A DNA stretch of 64,000 nucleotides. Origin: CAYZTY01 sp964444665 (GTDB lineage: Bacteria; Planctomycetota; Phycisphaerae; Sedimentisphaerales; CAYZTY01). Position numbers and translations under genes: made by a program. Under the pieces are notes generated by a model. It saw only the letters and a program-made list of their open reading frames with translations, ran no database searches and was not told the origin of the DNA. Within the stretch, counting starts at the first letter, position 1, and each line of letters starts with the position of its first letter. The stretch spans positions 1-64,000 of the forward strand of contig CAYUIE010000016.1 of NCBI GenBank assembly GCA_964444665.1, given 5' to 3'. Shown here piece after piece: positions 33,669 to 42,368 of this stretch.

Positions 33669-34702
33669 TTTGCGACTTTCGTCCTGAGTTCTTCATTCAA
33701 CCTCTTCAAGATTCTTCGAATATCGATTCCGCCGGCATCGGCATCAACGCATCTGCCGCAGCCAACGCACATATTCACACCATACCTGTCAAGAAAATAT
33801 GCGAACTTATGCATCAGGCGGTGTTTGAGCCGCTCGCCTAAAAGTTTGCGAGGGTTTGCCCCTCCGGCAACTCTGGCATAGTCAAGTCTCATACAACTAT
33901 CCCACATCTGCATCTTTGCAAAGTAATCCTTGCGCTTGACATCATACAAATAAAAACAATGGCAGGTCGGGCAAACTCGCGTACAGGCCTGACATTCCAC
34001 ACAGGTTTCGGCCTCAATGTCGAAAACGTCGCTCTCAGTGCCATTATCCATAAGCTCTTTTATCGGCGCGTCGAGTTTGTACTCGGCTGTGTTCTTTTCG
34101 AGCTGTTGCTGTGTCTCGCTCCTTCGATTTTGCCGTTCCGTAATCATTTCAGGGGGAGCAGGACTGAAGAGCTGTTCGTGCCTTTTGATAAACTCTTCGC
34201 CTTTTTGTAAGCCGGCCTCGAGGATATAAACGTTCCGTAACTTCGCGACATTCAAATCGTAGCCGCTTTCCGGAAAGGGCTGTCCATCAAACAAGTTACA
34301 GCAGCAGGATTCGCCCGGCTCGAAACAATCGCCGGAAACAATAAACATCTTTTCCCTGTAAGCGACATAAAACGGGTCAAGAAACTCTTCCTCTTTGAAA
34401 ACCATATCTAATATCGCTATTGACCTTAAATCACAATCTTTCAGTCCAAATACCGCGAAGGGCTTTATATCCTGCGGCTCCACATCCCCGGGCATAACCG
34501 CTGCAATTTGTCTCAGCGGAAAAAGGAATTCTTTTACCGGCATACAGGTCCGAATGTTGTTAAACTCCACCTCACCGGTGCCGGCCGGGTCGTAGCTTGC
34601 GAATACATAGTGCTGGCCCGTTTTCCTGGGAACGTAGAGTTCAAACTCTTCGGCCAAAGCATCCAAAAACGGCTTCAAATTCTTTGTATAAACAGCTTCC
34701 AT
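33665..34702 (-). CDS. AsrA/HydB-like iron-sulphur subunit
   Basis: The 345-residue protein (start at 34702, ATG preceded by AGGTG; a GTG nine bases upstream is less likely) matches the beta subunit of sulfhydrogenases and AsrA. It has 'GLKDCDLRSIAILD' (~96-109) and 'CFEPGESCCCNLFDG' (~132-146) near the middle, and C-terminal cluster motifs 'CVECQACTRVCP' (~235-246) and 'CVGCGRCVDAD' (~312-322). In the latter the fourth ligand, normally Cys-Pro, is Asp. It partners with the HydG-like protein to pass electrons. It is the first structural gene after rex, 109 bases away. Confidence 0.85.
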   Translation of the reverse strand: MEAVYTKNLKPFLDALAEEFELYVPRKTGQHYVFASYDPAGTGEVEFNNIRTCMPVKEFLFPLRQIAAVMPGDVEPQDIKPFAVFGLKDCDLRSIAILDMVFKEEEFLDPFYVAYREKMFIVSGDCFEPGESCCCNLFDGQPFPESGYDLNVAKLRNVYILEAGLQKGEEFIKRHEQLFSPAPPEMITERQNRRSETQQQLEKNTAEYKLDAPIKELMDNGTESDVFDIEAETCVECQACTRVCPTCHCFYLYDVKRKDYFAKMQMWDSCMRLDYARVAGGANPRKLLGERLKHRLMHKFAYFLDRYGVNMCVGCGRCVDADAGGIDIRRILKRLNEELRTKVAK

Positions 34703-34811
34703 CTTTATCACCTATATGTGCCTGTCGGCATTATCATTCCATTTTTCTACTTATTCTACTTATCATTTGCTGCAAAGGCCAAGCACCAACGTTATAAACT
34801 ATTACGCATCT

Positions 34812-35438
34812 TTAGCAGTATGTCGGCAAATAGTATGGCATACGAGCCAATTCCATTGCAATATCTATTGTTATCACTTTGACTTTTTTTGGAACTTTCA
34901 AGTAACACGGTGCGAAATTCAAGATGCCATTCACACCTTTAGCCACGAGCTTATCCGCGATATTCTGGGCAGCCCGGGCAGGAGTGGCAATGATAGCCAG
35001 GTTAATTTTTCTTTTTCTCATACCGCCCAAACTGGATATGTCCTCCACGGTGATGTTTCCGATTCTTTTGCCGATTTTTTTGGGGTCATTGTCAAAGACA
35101 GCGGCTATTTCGAAACCATACATCTTAAAACCGGGGTAGCCGAGTAACGCTGAACCGAGTTTGCCGACTCCAACCAAAGCAGCCTTCCGTTCCACACACA
35201 ATTTCAAAATGGCCCGAATCTGCTTTATCAGCTCCGCAACATTGTATCCCACACCCGGTGTACCAAAGGGACCAAAATAAGATAAATCCTTCCTGATTTT
35301 ATTTGGATTCAGGTGCGTAAGGTCGGCCAGTTTCCTGCTCGATATATTTTGCGTTCCCTTTTCCGAGACTAACAGCAAGACTCGCAGGTATACCGGCAAG
35401 CGCCTGATACTTTCGTCTGGAATCTTACGATACCTCAT
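34812..35438 (-). CDS. rex: redox-sensing transcriptional repressor Rex
   Basis: Rex binds DNA when the NADH/NAD+ ratio is low and lets go when NADH rises, switching on fermentative or hydrogen-producing genes. The 208-residue protein has the N-terminal winged helix ('SSRKLADLTHLNPNKIRKDLSYFG', ~33-56) and a Rossmann NAD-binding domain with 'ALVGVGKLGSALLGY' (~86-100). It precedes the hydrogenase genes in the same direction, and a Rex operator is on its own promoter, so Rex likely controls itself and the operon. Confidence 0.95.
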   Translation of the reverse strand: MRYRKIPDESIRRLPVYLRVLLLVSEKGTQNISSRKLADLTHLNPNKIRKDLSYFGPFGTPGVGYNVAELIKQIRAILKLCVERKAALVGVGKLGSALLGYPGFKMYGFEIAAVFDNDPKKIGKRIGNITVEDISSLGGMRKRKINLAIIATPARAAQNIADKLVAKGVNGILNFAPCYLKVPKKVKVITIDIAMELARMPYYLPTYC

Positions 35439-35441
35439 ATA

Positions 35442-35482
35442 AATATACTCAATTTAGATTGTGATTGTGAACGCTTTCACAA
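35442..35482 (-). promoter_or_regulatory. rex/hydrogenase promoter with Rex operator
   Basis: TTGTGA-ACGCTT-TCACAA at 35465-35482 matches the Rex operator consensus TTGTGA-N6-TCACAA exactly. On the minus strand, TTCACA (35466-35471), 18 bases and TATATT (35442-35447) form a promoter whose -35 lies inside the operator, so bound Rex would block it. The rex ATG is at 35438, very close to the expected start point. Confidence 0.85.
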
Positions 35483-35991
35483 AGTTCTATTACTACTACG
35501 AAATTTCCGCCCTCCTGTCAATAAAATTGGTAATTTTTTCCGCTGAATTTCGCTCTTTCCCCGGCCTGCGAGTAACTATCTGATAAGACAGCACTTACAT
35601 TGCCATATAGGTGTGAACGGCACGAAAATTATCCTGTTATTCTGGAATAAACGTCGGATATTACACAACGAGCCGATTTCGAGATTGTCACTAACTATTG
35701 GGCGCATAGCTTCTGCAGGGATTCAAGGAAAATTTCGACCCTCGGTCTATGACACCTTCACAATCCGCTCTGACAGTTGACGAAAAAGAATTGGGGCAAA
35801 CCATTGCTGGCCAGATGCAAATTAAACTCCCAATACAAGGTGCCATAATTCTTCAACAAAAACGCCCTGAAGACGTATCCATCTTGAGAGCAAATTATAC
35901 CACTTTACGTTTAATTTTGTTGCAAAGCTTCTGAACCGAGTGTACTGTAGATTATTTAAGGTTTGAAAACCTGCTGCACCGGCCGCAGGCT
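35483..35991. other. intergenic stretch between rex and tRNA-Lys
   Basis: A plus-strand frame at 35749-35934 (61 codons) has no clear ribosome binding site and I do not count it. The rest shows no other gene or terminator that I can support. Confidence 0.4.
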
Positions 35992-36064
35992 GGGGGTGTA
36001 GCTCAGTTGGTAGAGCAACGGCCTTTTAAGCCGTAGGTCCTGGGTTCGAGTCCCAGCACCCTCA
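35992..36064 (+). tRNA. tRNA-Lys (TTT)
   Basis: A full cloverleaf is seen: acceptor GGGGGTG with CACCCTC, D arm GCTCAGTTGGTAGAGC, anticodon arm ACGGC-CTTTTAA-GCCGT with anticodon TTT (lysine AAA/AAG), and T arm CTGGGTTCGAGTCCCAG. The discriminator base is A. The CCA end is not encoded. No other tRNA is adjacent. Confidence 0.96.
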
Positions 36065-36123
36065 TTTCATTTCACAGCCTCTGCATCGAAGGGCTCCGGC
36101 CCTGCACAGTACGGCTTATACTA

Positions 36124-37077
36124 TCACCACTTTATCTTAATACCCTTTTCGCGTGACTCGGCGACAAACAATCTCAATTGTTCCAACAGCGCTTCCAATT
36201 CCTGGCTATTGTCCAGGAGATTCTCATACAATCTGCCATCATTAAGAAACAACGCTGCCGTCCCGTCACCGTTGTTGGCTTTCTCAATAGTCTGTCGCAG
36301 CTCGCTAAGTGTCATCCCGAACTCGTCACTTACCTGAACCACCGAATCAACCAAACGAGTCACCTGAACATCAGCGTTTTGCAGTGTCTTCTTACCCGTA
36401 TCTGATAACCTTTCAATCTCTTTAAGTGTGTTGGTCGCCTGCTCGCTGGCCTGAGCCAGATTAGCTATAATAGCTTTAACATTCTGCTTGTTTTGCGAGT
36501 CCCCGAGGATGTCGTTGGCATTATCTACAAGGACGATAAGCCTGCCCGCTAAATTAGTTATCTGTTTCTGGGTCTCCTCCGGGAAAAATTCACTAACCGT
36601 GCCGGTGCTGCCGTACAACATCATACCCTGCTGTAAATATACCGTCTCCGGCCGATTCGGGTCGGTCGGCTCCAGTTCTCTGCCTGGGTCAACAACGAGC
36701 TCAACATAGCTGCTGCCCAATCCCCGCTTCATCAATTTTACATCAACGTTGGAAGGAATATTGATATACTTTTTGTCAATAGCCAGAATTACTTTGGTTT
36801 GATGATATCTGCGCCCCGCCTTATCCTCCAGAATCTCCGGGGCCATAACCTGGATGACTCGGCCAACCTGGTAGCCGCCAAGCTGTACGGGAGTATTCGC
36901 CTGAATCCCTGGAGCCGCGGCAAATTGCGCGATTATCCGAAAAGAACGCAGCTTGCTGACGACGATCGGTAAATCACCGAATATCCATATAAGTCCTATC
37001 AGGGCCGCTGTTGCTAAAAGCACGAAGATGCCTACCATAATATTACGCTTCCTTTGAATAGTATTATAATCAGTCAA
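36124..37077 (-). CDS. MlaD/MCE-family lipid-transport protein
   Basis: The 317-residue protein has one N-terminal membrane helix (~14-33) and an MCE domain (~44-130) with 'GIQANTPVQLGGYQVGRV' and 'KLMKRGLGSSYVELVVDPG'. MCE proteins form hexameric periplasmic tunnels that move phospholipids between membranes. A long alpha-helical tail (~165-317) follows, as in longer PqiB- or YebT-like or mycobacterial forms. No ABC ATPase or permease (MlaE, MlaF) is adjacent; the gene overlaps the MerR gene by four bases. Confidence 0.9.
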   Translation of the reverse strand: MTDYNTIQRKRNIMVGIFVLLATAALIGLIWIFGDLPIVVSKLRSFRIIAQFAAAPGIQANTPVQLGGYQVGRVIQVMAPEILEDKAGRRYHQTKVILAIDKKYINIPSNVDVKLMKRGLGSSYVELVVDPGRELEPTDPNRPETVYLQQGMMLYGSTGTVSEFFPEETQKQITNLAGRLIVLVDNANDILGDSQNKQNVKAIIANLAQASEQATNTLKEIERLSDTGKKTLQNADVQVTRLVDSVVQVSDEFGMTLSELRQTIEKANNGDGTAALFLNDGRLYENLLDNSQELEALLEQLRLFVAESREKGIKIKW

Positions 37078-37334
37078 CGTACGCCTCCTTTCAGCCTGCC
37101 AGGCCCTTCAAGAAAAAGCTCCCTAATGGCACGCAGAGTGTAGCCACTTTCGTTCAGCTTCTTTATTAACCGTATTTGCTCGATGGCTTTCTTGTCGAAT
37201 AATCGTCTACCTGTTGGCGTAACTTCAGTGGGCTTTACTAATCCGAGCATTAAATAGTATTGCAAAGACTGCCGTGAGATGCCGGCCTTTTTTGCCGCAG
37301 CACCGGTGCGCAAAAAATCACTCTTTACGTCCAA
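37074..37334 (-). CDS. MerR-family DNA-binding protein, 86 aa
   Basis: This small protein is a MerR-type winged helix-turn-helix: 'FLRTGAAAKKAGISRQSLQYYLMLGLVKP' (~7-35) and 'TPTGRRLFDKKAIEQIRLIKKLNESGYTLRAIRELF' (~39-74). There is no long coiled coil or effector domain. It overlaps yidD and the MCE gene, which suggests it is co-transcribed with them; it may regulate an envelope function. Confidence 0.85.
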   Translation of the reverse strand: MDVKSDFLRTGAAAKKAGISRQSLQYYLMLGLVKPTEVTPTGRRLFDKKAIEQIRLIKKLNESGYTLRAIRELFLEGPGRLKGGVR

Positions 37335-37615
37335 GGTTGCCTCCCGGAAACCGGGTCATACCCACCCTTGAAAAGTGGATTACACCTCAGCAGCCTTAAA
37401 CCTGCTTTCGCTGTTCCCTTAAGAGGCCCTAATCGCCTAATCGCCTCGATGGCATATTCACTACAGCTCGGCTTAAATCGACAGTAACGGCCTAAAAAGG
37501 GCGACAATAACTTCTGATAAAGCCGAATTATAAGGATTAATACCTTTCCTATAAATCGGCCTATATCACGAAATAATCGCCTATTGTTTTTTAATTCTTT
37601 TCTCCGCATCTGCAA
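37325..37615 (-). CDS. yidD: membrane protein insertion efficiency factor YidD
   Basis: YidD aids YidC in inserting membrane proteins. The hallmark 'LIRLYQKLLSPFLGRYCRFKPSCSEYAIEAI' spans ~33-63, with 'CSEY', and 'RCNPLFKGGYDPV' (~78-90). The 96-residue length is typical. It overlaps rnpA by 35 bases, the usual arrangement, and the MerR gene by 10. Confidence 0.94.
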   Translation of the reverse strand: MQMRRKELKNNRRLFRDIGRFIGKVLILIIRLYQKLLSPFLGRYCRFKPSCSEYAIEAIRRLGPLKGTAKAGLRLLRCNPLFKGGYDPVSGRQPWT

Positions 37616-37967
37616 TAAGCCTTAAGAAAGCCTCTTTTAACTGTCCAAGGCTTAAATTATCAGGCCCTGAGCCCTGCCATTGTTTCTTTGAGAACATCAA
37701 TACATAATCATACTCTGCCGGGAGCTGGTCCTGGGTCTGACGGAAAACCTCCCGCAAGAGCCTTTTAATCCTGTTACGCTGAACACTGGTGCCGAGTGAT
37801 TTACCCACCGAAAGCCCCAATCTGGGCCGACCATACCTGTTTTCAGCCAGGTGAAGTTTAAGTAACTCATTACTGAAGCACAACTTACGGGTTAAAACCG
37901 CCTTAAACTCCCTATTTCCTGCCAGCCTGCTGCTTTTTCGTAAATAATGTCGCTCCAAAAGCGCCAC
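37581..37967 (-). CDS. rnpA: ribonuclease P protein component
   Basis: RnpA binds the RNase P RNA and helps mature tRNA 5' ends. The core motif 'SVQRNRIKRLLREVFR' (~61-76) is present in the 128-residue protein, together with 'LRKSSRLAGNREFKAVL' at the start. The rpmH gene for ribosomal protein L34, which usually precedes rnpA, is not seen in the 391 bases upstream. The RNase P RNA gene is not in the window. Confidence 0.95.
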   Translation of the reverse strand: MALLERHYLRKSSRLAGNREFKAVLTRKLCFSNELLKLHLAENRYGRPRLGLSVGKSLGTSVQRNRIKRLLREVFRQTQDQLPAEYDYVLMFSKKQWQGSGPDNLSLGQLKEAFLRLIADAEKRIKKQ

Positions 37968-38358
37968 CCTCTGCCCCGGGCCGTCCTTAGCATATATCTA
38001 TCACTGATAAAGATATACCCCTAATATCGGCCAGGTAAGCATAAAAAAACACCAGATTATGCCTGATTTACTGTATCGGTAATCTCGCTGAGACCCGAAG
38101 TACGCAACTTTATCAGTATTAATTTCACCTGCCAAGTTGAACTTATGTCTGGATTACCCGGATTTTACAAACAAAATTATATCCTGACAGCCATTTTCAC
38201 TACATTTTGTAAAAACTTCAAATAAGACTTGATATAATTCGGTTAGAAATCTGCCAAAAGCCCGTCAGTGCACAAATCTCTTGACAAAATACCCTTAAAT
38301 CAAGTAAAATATATGCTTTATCCCTTCCTCTGTACCTGAAAAGGGCAGGTTAAAGCTT
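37968..38358. other. intergenic region between rnpA and the coiled-coil lipoprotein gene
   Basis: The stretch must hold the divergent promoters. A plus-strand promoter is at 38281-38310. I found no rpmH and no RNA gene here. Confidence 0.45.
38281..38310 (+). promoter_or_regulatory. promoter of the coiled-coil lipoprotein gene
   Basis: TTGACA (38281-38286), 18 bases, then TAAAAT (38305-38310). It lies 48 bases before the ATG at 38359. Confidence 0.65.
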
Positions 38359-39861
38359 ATGGATTTAAAATTAAGAACGAGAGTTAGTCTTGCCCTTGCG
38401 GTCCTGTTGACACTCAGCGGCTGCATAGAAAACCCGGAAGATAAAACAGCCAGAGAGGTCCGCAGCGCAAACGCAAAGGCTCTTGCAGTACTTAAGGCCG
38501 GTGGGGATGCAGACGCCGTACGAAAAGAACTGCAAAAAGCGCTGCTGGGAGGCAAGCAAGCCCCCTCAGCAAAACAAACAGCCTTATTTATCGGAGCAAA
38601 TCTGATTTTTGACAAGGCGGAACAGGCCCAAACGGAACTTGTAAAGATTCGGATGAATATACCCGCTATCCTTGAGAAAATCTCCAGAATATCTGCCGAA
38701 ATCCGAGAATCCAATTTAGAGCGAGACCGCTCACGTATGCTGCTTAATGCCGGAGATGTGCAGATAAATCAGCTTAAGTATATGCTGGATGGAACTGATG
38801 AGCAGGAACCGGGACTCCGGTCCAAATTGGAAGACCTCCAGATGCGTGCGGATGAATTGTTTAAGAAAAAAGGACTCATGCAACACCAATTGGAGGAGGC
38901 CAAAACAAAGGCTGCTGAATTGCAGCAGGAGTCCGATAAACTTCTTCAAATGGCCGAGCAGGCCAATCAGGATGAAAAGGCATTACTGCAGCAGCGCGCC
39001 TTTGAATTGCTCAAAGGTGGGGCCGGCTCAAATGACCAGCTGACGCCCGGAAGAATATTCTGGCTGGCAAAGGCACAGGAGTCGCTGGACAGAATCAGCG
39101 ACCTTGAGAATGAGCTGGCCACAATAACTCCCCGAATTGAAAAACTGACGGCAGATATAGTGGCAGCAGAGAAAAGACTCAATGATATCGAAGGCTCGGC
39201 AAGCAGGAGCCAAATGAGAATTCGATTGAGTGATATCCAAACCCAAATCACCGACCAGCAACATCAGATTAAGAAAACGCTTGAGCAGTTGGCTGCGGTC
39301 GAAGGCAATTACGGTAAAATAGTAAATGATGTGGTCGAATTGTTCGGCGAAGCGGGCAATGAATATGGAAAAATAAGCTCACCAACGGACACCCTGATAA
39401 CAAATATTGCCAGTATGGCCTCGGCGGACAGCTTTTTTAGAATCGGCCGGTATTACGAGGAATATATGAAACTGCAAAGCCGGCTGGTTCGGCAGCTAAA
39501 CATGCTGGCTGAGTCGGCAGAAGCCGAAGCTGCCGGAGAGCTTGGCAATGCAGTGCGAAAGTATGCCGGAAATGCAGATAAATATGGCAACAAAGCGGCT
39601 GAATATTATGACCGGGCGGTCAAAATTTACGAGAAATTGCACCGACAGACCGGCCGAAAAAAAGACGACTTCGCACACTCGGTCGCTACAAACCACATAC
39701 TTGTGTTATTCGCAAAGGCACACCTGGCTGAGCAACTGGATAAGGAAGATTGGCGAAGTCAGGCAATCAAGCAGGCCAACAAGCTTGCCGAACAGGCAGC
39801 CAAATCTGACCCCGATTTTGAGCAGTCGATTACGGGCCAGCTTCTGCAAGACCTGAAGTAA
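38359..39861 (+). CDS. coiled-coil lipoprotein of unknown function, 500 aa
   Basis: The signal peptide ends in 'LTLSGC' (lipobox, Cys at ~22). The rest is long alpha-helical with heptad repeats: ~95-215 ('RMNIPAILEKISRISAEIRESNLERDR', 'MRADELFKKKGLMQHQLEEAKTK') and ~230-310. The C-terminal ~120 residues ('KYAGNADKYGNKAAEYYDRAVKIYEKL') resemble TPR-like helical hairpins. The protein could be a periplasmic rod or spacer. I recognise no family; similar proteins are common in planctomycetes. The gene has its own promoter and is followed by a PTS EIIA-like gene. Confidence 0.7.
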   Translation: MDLKLRTRVSLALAVLLTLSGCIENPEDKTAREVRSANAKALAVLKAGGDADAVRKELQKALLGGKQAPSAKQTALFIGANLIFDKAEQAQTELVKIRMNIPAILEKISRISAEIRESNLERDRSRMLLNAGDVQINQLKYMLDGTDEQEPGLRSKLEDLQMRADELFKKKGLMQHQLEEAKTKAAELQQESDKLLQMAEQANQDEKALLQQRAFELLKGGAGSNDQLTPGRIFWLAKAQESLDRISDLENELATITPRIEKLTADIVAAEKRLNDIEGSASRSQMRIRLSDIQTQITDQQHQIKKTLEQLAAVEGNYGKIVNDVVELFGEAGNEYGKISSPTDTLITNIASMASADSFFRIGRYYEEYMKLQSRLVRQLNMLAESAEAEAAGELGNAVRKYAGNADKYGNKAAEYYDRAVKIYEKLHRQTGRKKDDFAHSVATNHILVLFAKAHLAEQLDKEDWRSQAIKQANKLAEQAAKSDPDFEQSITGQLLQDLK

Positions 39862-40042
39862 CAATTGGGACATAACACACTTTTGATACCTCCTGTCCGA
39901 CAGACCTGCCCCCGTTGAATGCTGTAAAGACAGACAGCCTACGTCGTTAAGGCTTGTAAAATCTAAAAAGTATGGTATATTACTTGGTTTTGGAATTGAC
40001 ATTAAGAACTTCCAATTAACGTACAAAGACAGGGAAATTAAA

Positions 40043-40849
40043 ATGAAACTTATAAATGTACTACGAAAAGAATGTGTTTTCACCAATGCCAAGTTCGGTG
40101 ACAAAGCAGAAGCTCTAATCGAAATTGTACAGACAGCGAAAAAAAGCTCTATTCTAAAGGACGTTCCAGACGAAGAGATTTTAACGGGGCTGGAAGAACG
40201 TGAATCCCTCGGCTCAACCGGATTCGGCAAGGGCATCGCGATTCCTCACTGTCGTCTCAAATCCGTCAGTGATTTTGTGATGGGGCTTATTACAATACCA
40301 TCAGGAGTAGACTTCGAAGCCCTGGATGGAGAAAAAGTCACACTTATAATCTTCATCATAGCACCTGAAAAAGAAACGAATAAACATCTCAAATTACTTT
40401 CTGCAATATCACAAACTCTCTTAATTCCCGGCGTGGTAGAAGAAATGATGACTGAAAGTACTCCTGAAGCCGTTTACGAAAGCTTCCTGCGTCATACACA
40501 TGCTGAGATAGATACCGCAAAACAAGCCACAAAGTGTCAGTTCAACGTGTTTATACAGGATGAGAATGTTTTCCACGAAATACTTGAAAAACTAACCGGC
40601 ATAGAAACCAGTCATTTTATTGTTGCTAATACAGAGAATGTGGCGGCATATCTTGCAAAAGTACCTCTTTTTGCCGACTTCTGGCGTGATAAGCCCAGCA
40701 GCTTCAGCAAGATAATCATCGGCGTTCTGGACAAAGGATTGACCAATGAGGTTATCCGGCGCATCGAAAGCGTCACCGGAGACCTCGACAAATGCTCAGG
40801 CGTTATGGTTACTGTCAGAGATATCTCTTACGCCGCCGGTTCACTTTGA
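40043..40849 (+). CDS. PTS EIIA (PtsN-like) domain protein
   Basis: Residues 1-145 match the EIIA Ntr/fructose domain, which accepts a phosphoryl group on a histidine; 'GFGKGIAIPHCRLKSVSDF' places this at His69. The second part, ~150-268, is a separate alpha/beta domain ('TKCQFNVFIQDENVFHEILEKLTG') of unknown type that could bind a ligand or dimerise. No PTS permease is nearby. The next two genes are cation/proton antiporters, so the protein is probably regulatory, as PtsN is for potassium transport. It has an AAT-rich leader. Confidence 0.78.
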   Translation: MKLINVLRKECVFTNAKFGDKAEALIEIVQTAKKSSILKDVPDEEILTGLEERESLGSTGFGKGIAIPHCRLKSVSDFVMGLITIPSGVDFEALDGEKVTLIIFIIAPEKETNKHLKLLSAISQTLLIPGVVEEMMTESTPEAVYESFLRHTHAEIDTAKQATKCQFNVFIQDENVFHEILEKLTGIETSHFIVANTENVAAYLAKVPLFADFWRDKPSSFSKIIIGVLDKGLTNEVIRRIESVTGDLDKCSGVMVTVRDISYAAGSL

Positions 40850-40905
40850 TACGAAATGAAAACAAACAAAACAAAGACAACACCTTTATCAAAGAGTAAC
40901 TGCAA

Positions 40906-42168
40906 ATGAGTTTGGACATTTCATTTCTAAACCTTTCAGCTCTTACCCTTCTGGGAATTGCTATAATTGTCAGCTTTTATATGGGCATTTCAGCCCGACT
41001 GATTAAACTACCATCACTTATCGGTTATATGTTTTTGGGTGTCATTTTTGGTCCATCGGTACTGCATCTTATAAGTGAACCTACAATGGAGCACCTTTCC
41101 TTCATAACGGAAATTTCTCTTGGTCTTGTTGCTTTCAGCATCGGTACGGAACTGAGCCTTTCTGTTCTGAGACGTCTTGGGGTCGGCATTATATCCATAA
41201 TTTTTGCAGAATCCTTCGCTGCTTTTTTTGTTGTGACCGCCGCAGTTTACTTTTTAAAACATGACCTGCCGTTAGCCCTTGTTTTCGGAGCAATGGCTCC
41301 CGCCAGTGCACCTGCAGGCACCGTTGCCGTCATTCAGGAATACAAGGCGAAAGGAAATCTGACAAAGGCTCTTTATGCGGTGGTCGGATTTGATGACGGC
41401 TTGGCCATCATTATTTTCGGATTCGCGGCGGCGTTTGCTAAAAACCTGCTCATTGGAGAAGCAACCGGCCACAACGGTAGTATTCTGCCGGCTATGTGGC
41501 TGCCTTTGAAGGAAATTGGCCTTAGTATTCTTGTGGGAGGAGTTGTTGGTTTTGCTTTCTGCCGGATGGTTCGCAGGTTGACCAGCTCCAAAGATATTCT
41601 AATCGTTGTTTTTGGTGCTGTTCTTTTTGCTACGGGTTTATCGCTGCGTTGGCATCTTTCCCTAATTATGACTAATATGATAGCCGGATTTGTCCTGGTC
41701 AATACGAGGCGTGAGGAGCTCGTTCATCGTATTATGGCCCCGCTGCTTGAAATTATGCCGCTCGTTTTCATATTATTTTTCTGTCTTGCCGGTGCACATC
41801 TGCAATTATCAATCCTGCCGGCTTTAGGCACTCTCGGTTTGGTTTACATACTCGGCCGGTCGGCGGGACTTATTGGCGGCGCTCGAATCGGAGCTATGTT
41901 TGGCAATGTTGACAGTAAAGTCAAAAAATATATAGGTCTGGGGATTCTGTCACAAGCAGGCGTAGCAATCGGACTTTCGCTCATTGTCAAGCATGAGTTT
42001 GGTCTGTTAGACGCTAAATACAATCTGCCGCACGCTGCAATGATTGGTTCTGTCGTACTCACAACGGTCACTGCAACCTGCATTTTCTTTGAAATTATTG
42101 GCCCAATCCTCACGAAAGTCGCTCTGTCAAAGGCGGGGGAGATACCTTCACTGGAGCCGACAAGTTGA
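40906..42168 (+). CDS. CPA-family cation:proton antiporter
   Basis: The 420-residue protein has about 12 membrane helices. The CPA ion-site motif is 'GFDDGLAIIIFG' (Asp163, Asp164), preceded by the unwound-helix segment 'APASAPAGTVAVIQEY' (~131-146). It should exchange Na+ or K+ for H+. There is no TrkA-N regulatory domain. It is 56 bases after the EIIA-like gene and is likely in one operon with it. Confidence 0.88.
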   Translation: MSLDISFLNLSALTLLGIAIIVSFYMGISARLIKLPSLIGYMFLGVIFGPSVLHLISEPTMEHLSFITEISLGLVAFSIGTELSLSVLRRLGVGIISIIFAESFAAFFVVTAAVYFLKHDLPLALVFGAMAPASAPAGTVAVIQEYKAKGNLTKALYAVVGFDDGLAIIIFGFAAAFAKNLLIGEATGHNGSILPAMWLPLKEIGLSILVGGVVGFAFCRMVRRLTSSKDILIVVFGAVLFATGLSLRWHLSLIMTNMIAGFVLVNTRREELVHRIMAPLLEIMPLVFILFFCLAGAHLQLSILPALGTLGLVYILGRSAGLIGGARIGAMFGNVDSKVKKYIGLGILSQAGVAIGLSLIVKHEFGLLDAKYNLPHAAMIGSVVLTTVTATCIFFEIIGPILTKVALSKAGEIPSLEPTS

Positions 42169-42368
42169 CGCCGATGATTGATTTTTGCGTCCGGCTCCCA
42201 CGGGCAACAGAGCGTCAGGCTGGCTTAATCCGCCTGTGCCAGCCGTTAATTTTACGAAAGCGTTTTTTGACTTGACGATTAGGCACGGACTTCATAGCTT
42301 TTAGTTTACAGCTTGTAAGTGAAGCGACCGGGCGGCAAACTTTTGTGTCTTTTGAAGTGTGAAAAAAT

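Noticed and set aside
35749..35934. Plus-strand 61-codon frame between rex and tRNA-Lys
   Set aside because: No ribosome binding site and no recognisable features; kept as intergenic.
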